NCBI GenBank assembly: GCA_963682025.1
Contig: OY821519.1
Span: 8,916,668 to 8,980,667 of the forward strand
From: Cordilura impudica
Taxonomy: Eukaryota > Arthropoda > Insecta > Diptera > Scathophagidae
Direction: 5' to 3'
Length of the DNA stretch: 64,000 nt
Below, in pieces: positions 47,601-57,354 of the stretch. Every line of letters begins with the position of its first letter. Position 1 is the first letter of the stretch. The position numbers and the translations under genes are program-made. The notes beneath the pieces were generated by a model. The model had not been told where the DNA came from. It made no database searches and worked only from the letters and a program-made list of their open reading frames with translations.

Positions 47601-50600
47601 CATTAGATGTAGACTAAGAAATGCCGAAAATTTTTGAATACAACGAGTCGCCACAACGGCAATGCAGCGATCACTTTTCTACAAAGGACTTAAATTATAT
47701 AACTTAATTCCAAATAATATAAAAAATGAGAGAAATGAATGTGTCTTTAGAAGAGAATGTGTAAAATTTAAAAGAAACTAGAGGACCCCTGCTGCTCCGC
47801 AGCATTATATTATATTATATTAATTTTTATAATATAATACCAAAATTTGCCAAGAGTAGTTAACGTACAGTAATGCCAAAATATGCCAAGAGAAGTTAAC
47901 GTACAGTAAAAGTAAAGTTGATTGTCCACGCATAACTTTCCTCAAACCCAACGAATTTGCCAAGAGAAGTTAACGTACAGTAATGCCAAAATATGCCAAG
48001 ATAAGTTGAAGTACATTAAAAATAAAGTTGATTCTCCACGGATAACTTTCCTCAAACCCAACGAATTTAAGCAGTTAATAGCTCAAAAGAAGGAGCTTGA
48101 TCCACTGAGTTTTCTACGTTAATTAGAACTCTAGTTATAGAGGTTTGAGAGAAGAAAAATATTGAAAAAATCTTGAATGCAAAGTTTATTCATAAATTCT
48201 TTTAATATATAAGATAATATGTTTTTATAGAGCTAAAATTGAAAATTAAACTTTTTATTAAATATGTAAACATTGGGAACATTAAAAGTATTAAAAATAC
48301 TGATAAATAAAATTAATAAATAATTCCAAAAACATAGTTCATACAGCTTATGCTGCAACAGAGCTTATACCGTGGTTCGTACCAGGGATGAGTAACCTCT
48401 AGCATATGCGGACCCATGAAGGGTGGATTTATTTCTATTATTATTATTATCCCAGCTGATTCAAATAACCATTGTGTCACGAAATATGTCTGCTGTTAGG
48501 GTAATCAATGATCTTAGCTCAAATCATCTACATATTAAAAGTGTTATAAATCTCGATCGTGTTATGGTTTACAGTAAGGCAAATTGGAGACGTTTTGCGC
48601 AATTTTTAAACTGAAGCCTCCCTGGCAAATCAACGGGAATGGTTCTGCTAGACTTAAAATCTGCCTTTGATGTTGTTTGGCACAATGGGCTTATTTACAA
48701 ACTAACAAGGTTTAATTTCCCGATAGATATTATTAAAATAATTCAAAGCTGCCTTTGTAACAGGTCGTTCAACGTTTTCATTGGATCTGCTTGTTCCGAA
48801 CAAATATATATCACAGCGGATTGTCCACAAGGATCATGTTTGTCACCTATCTTGTACCACGTTTTTACCACTGATATTCCATCGTTTACAAACTGTATAA
48901 CATAATTATTTCCCGATGATACATCAATCCTATGCTCTGATATATTTATAGTTGACATAATTTCAAACCTACAATCAGCTTAAACCAGTTTAATCAACCG
49001 TTTCAAAAAAATAGAACATCCTGACAAAGCCGGAGAAAAAGATAACCATATTTTACTCCTCAAAGCCCGCTTATTTTGATGAACCACAACATTATCTGGG
49101 AAAGCAATATAAAATATCTGGGAATCATACTAGATTCGAAATCAACTTCATTTTTATTGGACAAAATAAAATCATCAGAATAATGTATCTGTTAATAAAT
49201 AGGAAATCAGAACTAAATATTGAAAACAAGAAACTCATCTCTAAAACTGTATTTCATTCTCTAATGTTCTACTGTACGCCTTCACACAATTTCAGTTGTC
49301 GAACTAGTTCGTACAAAAATTGACAGATTTACGCAAAATTTTAATAGGAGATGCCAGGACTCCCAATATACCCACATCAATGAGTTGATCTAATCGTAAT
49401 TTTAACTTGCTTTTCAAAAAGGTTTTCGTACAAATTTTTCCTCCCATCTCTATAATAAAATCAAAACGTAAATATTATTATTAAAAATCAATTATAAAGC
49501 AGAAAAGGGACATAGTTCCTAAACTCTTAAACACTTGGCGTAATTGCAAACAATTTATTAATATTATTACTATAAGACATAAATTAAATTGAATTAAAAA
49601 ATTCAATAAAATATTCTTAATGACAAACTTTTCACCATTGACACGTTGGGAATTTACTTTTTTTCCAAAAAAAACCTTGGTAGCATATAGTTTGAGTTTG
49701 TATGGCAGGTAACGGGGTTAATAAACTCGTTTTTATTGACTCTATAACGGATCAAATTGGATACATAAACATTAAAAACAAAATTCAAAACAAAGCGCAT
49801 AACAACTAGGCCTTGGTGAATATTTTTGATTCTAAGGACAATGATACAAAACATATGGCGCACAATGTCAAGCTGTGGTTTTCCAAAATACTAAAAGTTA
49901 TTTGAATTCAATACCAAAATCACCCCATCTTCATAAGTTTTTTTTTTGCATTCCTCTTTCTGAATGTACAACATGTTAATAGTGTAAACAGTTACGCCCG
50001 TATTCATAATCAAATTCTAGCAGTTGGCTTACTTTTTTTCATACAAATTTTGAAATTTTCGTATTAAAAAAAGTTAGCCAACTGCTAGAATTTGATTATG
50101 AATATGGGCGTTAATGTATAACAGTTATCTATAAAAACTATCTATATTTTTCTAAATAAAATAAGAAGACCCACAAATGACCCAAAGCTAATAAAAAACA
50201 ACTTATTCAAAACAATATGATATACAAATATAATTCTATTTATTTTGGTGTATTTAAGGATGATTTAGTGTGCGATTCAAATTGTTTTCTGTAATCACTT
50301 ACGACTTGCAATAATTGTTGCTTTTCTTTAATTTTATATTATTATATTAATTTTGTATTTCATATTCTTTTGAACAAAATGTCTTTTATTAGCTTTGGGA
50401 CATTTGTGGGTCTTCTTATTTTATTTGGAAACATATAGATAGTTCTTAAAAATTATATAATTTTATAACAAAATTGGTTAAAAGTTGTTTTTTATTGTGT
50501 TATTTGGCTAATATCCTTTTGTTTCTTTTATTTCAAAATAAGCTAATACGGCCTAAGATTTTTAATGTAAATAAAACTGCATTAGAATTACATTTCTTTC

Positions 50601-53600
50601 CAACGTTTCGTCAATTCTTTGTTGACTTTTTCAAGGAAATTCTATTTAATTATAAAAAACATCACGTTAAAACAATTTTAAATTTCACTATATGTATAAC
50701 AATAACCTACAGTAACATGAGCATTATTTTTCACATTTAAAAATGAATTTAATTTACATAAAACATAAAAAAAAAAATTACATTAAACATATATTAATAA
50801 CAAGTAGTCAGCTTAAAATAATATCACAGTAAAGTTATTGTATTGCAACCCTGTAACTAGCATTAATTTTGTCAGTATCCTCTTTTAAATTCATTGTATA
50901 TTCCTTTTTCTGTTGGATTCGTAAACTTTCTATGGTGTACCTTTTCTTTTCAATGGGTTCTCTATCTAATATTTTTACTTTTTCAAAGTCAGTTGTGTGA
51001 CCTGTGTCCAATACGTGTTGCGCCAAAGCTGTTGAGAGTTTTTGTTTAGCAATGACGTTTTCGTGTTCTCCCATTCTCGCCTCTCGTGTGCGTTTGGTTG
51101 TACCAATATAAATTTAATCACAGCGGTGGTCGGTATATTGTTTTAATTTATATTCGCGAGCAATAAGCAGATAATTGCACCAAAGATATATCACAATGGA
51201 TTTTTGATCCCAGGATTACTGAAGTAACCCTTCAAATAAATAAAAATTAACCGAATTATTTTTCTTAAATTCTAAATAGTGGTTACATCGAGTTTAATAG
51301 AAAATCTCGTTTTCGGTAATTTTTTTTAAAAATATCTTAAAATCCAAAGCTGGCCTTGGCAAATAATGGGTTAACGTTCTCGGATATATCCCAAATTTTA
51401 GGAACGGAAGTTCTGCACATTTGGTTATTATATTTTAAGCGTCGCATCTAAAAATTCAGCAGCACTTACAAAATATTTGAATTTTTTTTTTAATAAATTG
51501 TCTTCTATTAGCTTTGGGTCATATGTGACCCCAATTCCAAAAGGGTTAATGTAGTCATATTATATTTTTCCGAAACCCTAGGCTATTAAGATAAAATATT
51601 ACATTCAACAGTGATGAATTTTTGATACAAAATATTTAGAAATAATACATTTACGGAATATTTTACAAAAATCCCATTTTTCTCGAAATCCGCAAAAATA
51701 AAATCTTTGCAAAAAAAATTCTGGCATAGGGATTTACCTAAAAATTCACGCAGTTAATCTCTAACTTGCATTTAACAAGACCTTAAAGAACTAGATCAAT
51801 TTTTTTAAAATTTTGTTTAAGAAAATTTTTCAAAACTAGAAAAAGGAGTTTTCAAAATTTTATCAAAAAAATTTTCCATTTTCGGTCTCAATGCTTAATA
51901 GGTTAACAGGGTGGTAATAAAACAATTCTTCATATCTGAGTACTTAGAGGTATAGGGACTAAAACAAAATGTTGGCTTTAATTAAATTCTTAAAGTTGAA
52001 AAAATGCCATCAAATTTCATGACCTAGTTTTTTTTTTGGAACAAAAGTGGTCTGGGGCATTTGCTATTTCTTGGCGAGTTTTTATTCGATTTTGAAGTTT
52101 TATAGCTTTTTGAAAAGATAATTTAATATTAATTGTCCCAAAACTTTGGTATTTCTCACCTTTTTTTTCTATTCGCATATTTCTAGGGGGCGGCCCAATC
52201 AATCACACAATTTTTTTTTTTTTTGACCACCCTAATGTGTCAATATTTCAAGTAAATCGTAGCAAAACTTAAGAAGATACAGCATTTCCAGCGACCGGCC
52301 TCATACAGTATATCGTATATAAATCAGTTTTTAAAAAACTTTAAATCGATTTTCTCGCAAAAAATATTTGAAGTCCGTGAACATCATAACTCAAAATCTA
52401 CTTGAACGATTCGTTTGAAATTTTACACACTATATCTGCACATAAATCATCAGGTAACCACGAAGAGTTTTTTTTCCATTCTCTTTCCCATTTTTTTAAC
52501 AACTAATTCCCGAACTTTTATAGCAAAAATCGTGTTTTTCACTTCAAAATGCTGAAAAAAAAAAAAATAAAAAACTTCGTCACTACCTCATGAAACATGT
52601 CACCTTTTAAACGCATTTCGATTTTTCACATGATCCGGTAACGAGTTATGATGTTCACCGCAAAACAACAATGCCTCCGGAAATTCGCTGTCACGGACTT
52701 ATTTATTAAAATTATAAATTGACAATATTTTCAAAGATTCTTCAAATGTTATGCTATAACGTGTGATTTGCGGAAAATTTTCCGAAAACAATTTCCCGAA
52801 CACAATTCCCCAAAATGACAATTTCCCGAAATTACAATTTCCCAAACACAATTTCCCGAAATGACAATTGTTTTTTCGAGAAGTCGTATACTGGGGAAAT
52901 TGTTTTTTCGAGAAATCGTATGCAGCAAGTTTTTTTTATGGGGGAAATCAAGAATATATGGGAAGTTGTAAACTAAAAATAGGGAAATTGTAATTTCGGG
53001 AAATTGTTTTCGGGAAATTGCGATTTCGGGAAATTGTTTTCGGGAAATTGTATTTGGGAAATTGTTTTCGGAAAATCTTCCACAGAGGTTAACGTGTATA
53101 TGATATCAATAATCCACCAACATTATCCATATCTTCAAAAAAGAATTATGAAAATACGACTTTTTTTAACTTTTTAAACCTTACCGCGCCCTTAAGTCGA
53201 TGCCATGTAAATTTAGTTTTCTAGTATTTATATTTCAAATGTGCGAATACTTTTTCTTATGATTTTTTTCTTTTTTTTATCTGAATAAAATTTGTTAAAG
53301 GCCTTAGATAAATTTAAAAAAAAAAAAACTATAAATGGCTTTATAATTCATTAAAAAACATTCAGCTTAGTTAATTTTTATGTAAAACATAATTTGTATT
53401 TCGATTTCTGTTAGGTTTCCACTTTTAAACCCTCAAACGAATTTAACAAATTATTTAGTTTATTTGTATTTTAATTGTTTATAAAATTAAAAAAAAAAAT
53501 TCTCAACAATCTCTATTTTACAGGTCAAAAAACGCCAACAACGTGTTCTTATGATTTTGGATAGTAAAAATGTTAAATATGAGGCCATTGACATTACAGA

Positions 53601-56600
53601 ACCTGGACGTGAAACTGATAAAGAATTCATGCAAAACAAATCTACCAGCAACGGAGCAACTGTCAGCGACCCCGAACCAAGACATGCCTTGCCACCACAA
53701 ATTTTCAATGAAGAAGAATATTGTGGCGATTATGATGCCTTTGATTTAGCCAATGAAATCGATACATTGGAACAATTTTTGAAAGTGGCTCCACCCGTCG
53801 ATACAACTGCTGCCGAAGTATCAAATGGACAACAAGAGAATGGTGAAGCCAAACCAGTAAACGAAGAAGATGGTGAAAATAAAGAAAACGAGGGAGAACA
53901 ATCGGCCGAAGAAAAAACTGTTAAGGATGATGGCAATACCGAAGGTGTTGCAAATGCTGAGGTTTGAACTGATTTTTCTTTCTGAGCAGATAAAAAACAA
54001 AAAAAAAATTTGATATTTTTTTAACAATTGCAAAGCAAAAATCTAAATGTAAACTTTTAAATTCTATTAACGTGAGTAGTTGAAACACTACGAACAACAA
54101 ACACACACAAGCATAACTCTTAACAAAGCATTTCCACTGACACACTCTCTCTAAAATCACTATTTTATTTCTTTAGTTTTAATTTATATTTATTATTATT
54201 TTATACTTTTAGTTATCCCATTTCCATTCCACTTGACACTATTTTTCAGTTTTTTTTTTTAAATATTAGTTTAATTTTCTTTTTGGAAAAACTGAAACAA
54301 ACATACATACATACACAAATATACATACTACATAATGAAATATGAAATATTTATTTAGACATCGTCAATGCTGCGATTATATATAACTTAATAATAAAAG
54401 CAAATTTGTATTTTGAAAAATTAACACACATATTAATTAATGCATTTAGTTAAAAAAAAAAACAGCTTTATATATTGTAAATAACCCAACAAAAAAAAAA
54501 AGCACGCTGAGAGACTTTATTTTTCGATTGTCTCCAAAATACTAGAAAACGCATTGAAGTCTTCTCTTTGAATTTTGCAAACAAAATAAAAGAGACGTTA
54601 AAATTTTTAATAGTCTTTAGAACGAAATCTCATGTAGTGCGGAACGTTTAGTCACACTTTCAGTGAAATACTCGCTCAGATGGCATATCGACTTTGCACG
54701 TGCTTTCTGTGTAATTGGATAATAAATGCAGGATCAACCATCAAAACATACAAGTGTTCGAAGAACCCATCACCAAGTAAAAGAGTTATGAACCAGGATT
54801 TTCTGTTAACATTGCTAGCATGTTAAATATCTATTTGCTCTTTCTCTCTCTCTCTCTCTGCATGCTTATTATCTACAATTATTCAGACTAAAATGCTCGC
54901 CATGCGCCCAACACTGCGAAAAGCTGCTGGTCACGTCATCTTAATAATGAAAGTTTCCATACAATTTTTAAAGAATGCTGAAAAATCTAAAGATTCTGCA
55001 GAAAATGGTGCAAAGGAAACTGACGACTCAGAAGCTAAGACAAATGACAACGATACTAAAGAGGACAAACAAGGAGACGAAGAAAAGAAAGGTAATACAA
55101 ATAGATTTTATGGAAATGATAATGATTCTACCGTTATTTATTAAAAAAAGAAGAAGGTAATGATGAAAAGACGGAAGATAAAAAAGACGTAACCGAGGAT
55201 AAAGAAAATATCCAAGAGGTTGGTAAAGTTAAAATTAATATTTTGTTTGCATGTGTGCTTAAAAACAATTTTATTGCAAATTAAAATTTCGTGATATAAA
55301 AAATTTCCTGGTTCCTTAAGACCACCTTACGTATTCAGAATTTTCGATCTATATAAAAGCATAAACATTTTTTTTTACTAACGTTAAAATGCAAGCATTA
55401 ATCCGGCATGTTTATTTATGTTTCTGTATGTAAAATAAATCATATTTCTATTTCCCAAAACAAAATCTAAACAAATCCTTCATGCTGTCACAGCAAAACG
55501 TCACAGAACAAGAAAAACCGTTAAATAAAGATGCAGCATCACCGTCAGACTCTACAATAAAATCAGAAGAAACAAAAGAAGAGAATGTTGAGGAACATAG
55601 TAAACAGGATGTGGTTGTAGAAGATGCAATAAGTAAAGATGATGGAATAGAAAATAAAGAGGATAGTGGTGAAGAAGAGGAAGATAAGACCGATGAAAGC
55701 AAAGATACGGAAGAAACCGAGACCAAAAATAAAGAAGAAACCAGCGACCAAGTAAAACCGGAAACAAAAGATAAAGATATTAAAGAGAATATGGAAAATA
55801 TTGAAGATAAAACTAAAAACACGGAGGAATCAAAAGAAAACAAGGAAACAAAAAATATAGAAGAAACTAAAGAAAATGAGGAACCAGTGGAATCTTCTAA
55901 AGAAAATAAAGATAAGCTTGAGGAGGAAACAATCGAAAAGATTAAAAACGTTGAAGAAAAAACCAATGAAACGAAAGAAAATGAGGAAACAGTGGATACA
56001 GAAGCTTCTAAAGAGAACGTTGAAGAAAAAACCAATGAATCTAAAGGAAATGATGAAACAGTGGATACAGAAGCTTCTAAAGAAAAAGAGAAGATTGAAG
56101 AGAATACCAACGATAAGAAAGAATCTGAGAAAAATATAGAATCCATAGAATCAACAAACTTAACTAACGACAGCGATGATAAAGAGGATTCCAAAGAATC
56201 AGATAAGGTTGCAAAAGACCTTAAAGAAACTGAAGAAAGTTCTACAAACAGTATAAAGGAAAATGAAGAAAGTAAAACTGATAATAATGATCTGAAATCT
56301 GAAAATGATTCTATAAAAGCTGCAGAATCTTCAGAAGAAGTTAAGATTTGAGTTTATATATGTATATGAAATCAAAAGATTTCATCATCTAACCGCGTAA
56401 TCCAACAACATCTCTAGTTATTATTTATACGTCTCTATTTTATTTTTTAACTTTCACACAAACAAGCACAATTAGACATTGGTTAGATCAATGAACACGT
56501 AACTATACTTACATAAAATAATTCCTATAACAATAAAATCTATGGGAAACTAATGAAAATGTTTGTTTGAAATTAAAACATTTGGATTTCAAATATAAAA

Positions 56601-56926
56601 ACTGAAAGTTTGACCAATCCTTTTTACAAAATATGTATATATTGATGTATAAATTTAAAAATCTTTAATTGAATAACAAAATTGTCGTGGTGCTCAATGT
56701 CAAATTGTAATATATCTGAAATCCTTAAGTTTTTTTTTAAGCTGAAATAAAGAAATCCTCTTTCTCAAAATCTGTATAAAGTTAAGCTTTTCAAACGTTC
56801 TTCTTTTATTTCTGTCCATAAAATTAGGTAATTCAACAAACGACATCAGCTACACACAAACAAAATGTCACAAAGAACATTGTGGATCAATTTATCGAGA
56901 GTGAGCAACAAGCAACTGAAAACTAG
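44664..56926 (+). CDS. Sh3beta: SH3BGR-family thioredoxin-like protein, Sh3beta-like, alternative C-termini
   Basis: Small thioredoxin-fold protein related to SH3BGR/SH3BGRL, a cytosolic family lacking the redox CxxC and implicated in signalling. Exon 1 (44664-44708) gives MVLKVYISGMSGNKE. Exon 2 (53524-53961) gives VKKRQQRVLMILDSKNVKYE, IDITEPG, and the hallmark LPPQIFNEEEYCGDYD. Both junctions are phase 0 with GTAAGT and CAG. Exon 2 can be read through its weak GTTTGA donor to stop after one codon (162 residues, 53967). Acidic in-phase exons follow: 54974-55091 (or from 54887), 55154-55218 and 55494-56351, giving about 507 residues with a long Glu/Lys-rich, probably disordered tail. An alternative terminal exon, 56828-56926, encodes VIQQTTSATHKQ... 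ending ESEQQATEN. A spliced untranslated exon may start at 57116 after TTACAG. Intron 1 is 8.8 kb and full of transposons. The core is certain; isoform structure is inferred. Confidence 0.88.
44709..46260 (+). other. first part of SH3BGR-gene intron 1, no mobile element seen
   Basis: AT-rich intronic sequence beginning with the GTAAGTGAATAG donor. Short (TACA)n/(TATA)n tracts at 45405-45430. No repeat of the families described elsewhere was recognised. Confidence 0.5.
46270..47777 (+). pseudogene. LINE ORF2 remnant with YADD reverse transcriptase
   Basis: Non-LTR reverse transcriptase in intron 1. Blocks in order: PDYNKISIKIIIDNFNI; GEFPESWKETMITQIEKIAN; EEYRPINTLKTCEKILEKVV (46292-46567); SKYQSGFRRKFSCETAVNYV (46575-46640); MDFKRAFETIDIEIMLKKLY with the RT A motif (46690); FGVPQGSILGGLLFSIYIND (B motif); ILYADDTLIY (C motif, catalytic YADD). 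The ORF then continues through the thumb and connection to 47271, with a shifted frame at 47325-47606 (HLEYGSTIIYTC, RLQKLQNKAMR). It breaks at a stop near 46565, a frameshift near 46690 and another near 47235, but the motifs are well kept. The clade is Jockey/CR1-like. The sequence ends where a Helitron is inserted at 47778. Confidence 0.85.
47778..48214 (-). mobile_element. non-autonomous Helitron, copy 2
   Basis: 437 bp on the minus strand: 5' TCTTATATATTAAAAGAATT at 48214 and 3' CTAG at 47781-47778, preceded by the hairpin GCTGC-GGA-GCAGC. It is inserted between A and T (minus strand), with no target duplication. Both ends match 14595-15038. Inside, a unit with CCAAGAGAAGTTAACGTACA and AATGCCAAAATATG is tandemly repeated about three times (47845-48015), and TTCCTCAAACCCAACGAATT occurs twice. 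Confidence 0.85.
48400..49500 (+). pseudogene. LINE reverse transcriptase remnant, heavily decayed
   Basis: 48639-48905 reads MVLLDLKSAFDVVWHNGLIY (RT A motif) and ITADCPQGSCLSPILYHVFT (B motif). Then 48905-48925 gives a decayed LFPDDTSI in place of YADD. 48423-48620 holds the preceding finger region. Further blocks at 49030-49480 are shifted. Jockey-type wording. It is distinct from and older than 46270-47777. Confidence 0.65.
49995..50110. mobile_element. Harbinger-type MITE, 116 bp
   Basis: Nearly a pure inverted repeat: CGCCCGTATTCATAATCAAA on the left and, in complement, CGCCCATATTCATAATCAAA on the right, continuing through TTCTAGCAGTTGGCT(A/T)ACTT. It is flanked by TTA on both sides (49992-49994 and 50111-50113). 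A 3-bp TWA duplication is the PIF/Harbinger signature. Confidence 0.8.
50136..50444. mobile_element. inverted-repeat element with about 60-bp arms
   Basis: The left arm 50136-50195 and right arm 50384-50444 are complementary: AACTATCTATAT, AATAAAATAAGAAGACCCAC, AAATG(A/T)CCCAAAGCTAATA. The centre is 190 bp of AT-rich, non-coding DNA. The TATTAGCTTTGGGTCAT string recurs at 51515, so the same ends occur at a second place in this intron. Confidence 0.75.
50835..51170 (-). pseudogene. Penelope-like element, GIY-YIG endonuclease fragment
   Basis: Minus-strand reading includes IYIGTTKRTREARMGEHENV followed by LSTALAQHVLDTGHTTDFEK, VKILDREP and KRYTIESLRIQQ. The Y-I-G-x-T-x-R block, the ALAxHVxxTGH motif and the Glu of the RxxxExLxI helix are the GIY-YIG endonuclease of Penelope-like retroelements. 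The frame before IYIG is broken (the N-terminal reverse transcriptase is absent or unrecognisable). It ends at 50835. Confidence 0.7.
51529..52235 (-). mobile_element. relative of the 30615-31590 inverted-repeat element, one end missing
   Basis: Matches that element in opposite orientation: GAAACCCTAGGCTATTAAGA, TGATGAATTTTTGATACAAA, CAAATTTCATGACCTAG and ATTCGCATATTTCTAGGGGG are shared. The right end CCACCCTAA matches its terminus; the left terminus is missing. Confidence 0.65.
52255..52740 (-). repeat. dispersed repeat family R3, copy b
   Basis: Inverted copy of 7895-8330: CGACCGGCCTC, ATCGATTTTCTCGCAA, GAAGTCCGTGAACATCATAA and CACGAAGAG...AACTTCGTCACTACCT correspond. Somewhat longer and more diverged. 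Confidence 0.6.
52765..53089. mobile_element. foldback-like element built of ACAATTTCCCGAA units
   Basis: The left half (52772-52870) is a run of tandem 12-16-bp units ACAATTTCCCGAA. The right half (52980-53081) is the same units in inverted orientation, TTCGGGAAATTGT. The outer ends GGAAAATTTTCCGAAAACAA and, in complement, GGAAGATTTTCCGAAAACAA pair. A TAACGTGT octamer flanks it on both sides (52757-52764 and 53090-53097), a likely 8-bp target duplication. Arrays of short direct repeats forming long inverted ends characterise foldback elements. Confidence 0.7.
53968..54886 (+). other. SH3BGR-gene intron or short-isoform 3' untranslated region
   Basis: If the GTTTGA donor at 53962 is not used, this is 3' untranslated sequence, with AATAAA motifs at 54393 and 54585. 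If used, it is an intron ending in a strong polypyrimidine tract (TCTCTTTCTCTCTCTCTCTC region, 54838-54858) and ATTCAG at 54881-54886. Confidence 0.5.
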
Positions 56927-57354
56927 TGACGCGCACCGTTGCTTCTAATATTACATTTTTAAATTTATAATTAAAACAACTTATTATTTACATATTTTTT
57001 TTTTCCTTTTAAATTAATAATAAAATGATTTCTTTATTACAAAACTAGTAAAAATGCTTAATTGATTTAAACTATAACTCAACACTTAATTTTTTTTTAT
57101 CTTTTCAAATTACAGGGAGTCTGTTTGTTAATCGTCCCTCAAATTGTTGGTATATTGTTAAATAAAAAACAATTTCCTAAAAACAAAGAAAGATTTCATT
57201 TGATGGAATTAAGAGTTTCTAACAAACTCTATTAAATATATGGTGTTATGACGCTTTTGTTTTTTTTTTTTCATAAAAAAAGTAGTAGTATTAGGAGGGA
57301 GAATTTAAATATGGAGGAAGGATGGTGGCCTTTTTATATGTGTCATATTATAAT

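Noticed and set aside
55448..56194. 248-codon serine/leucine-rich frame on the minus strand
   Set aside because: It is the complement of the Glu/Lys-rich exon of the Sh3beta-like gene: GAA and AAA codons read backwards as TTC/TTT and TCT. It has no independent support.
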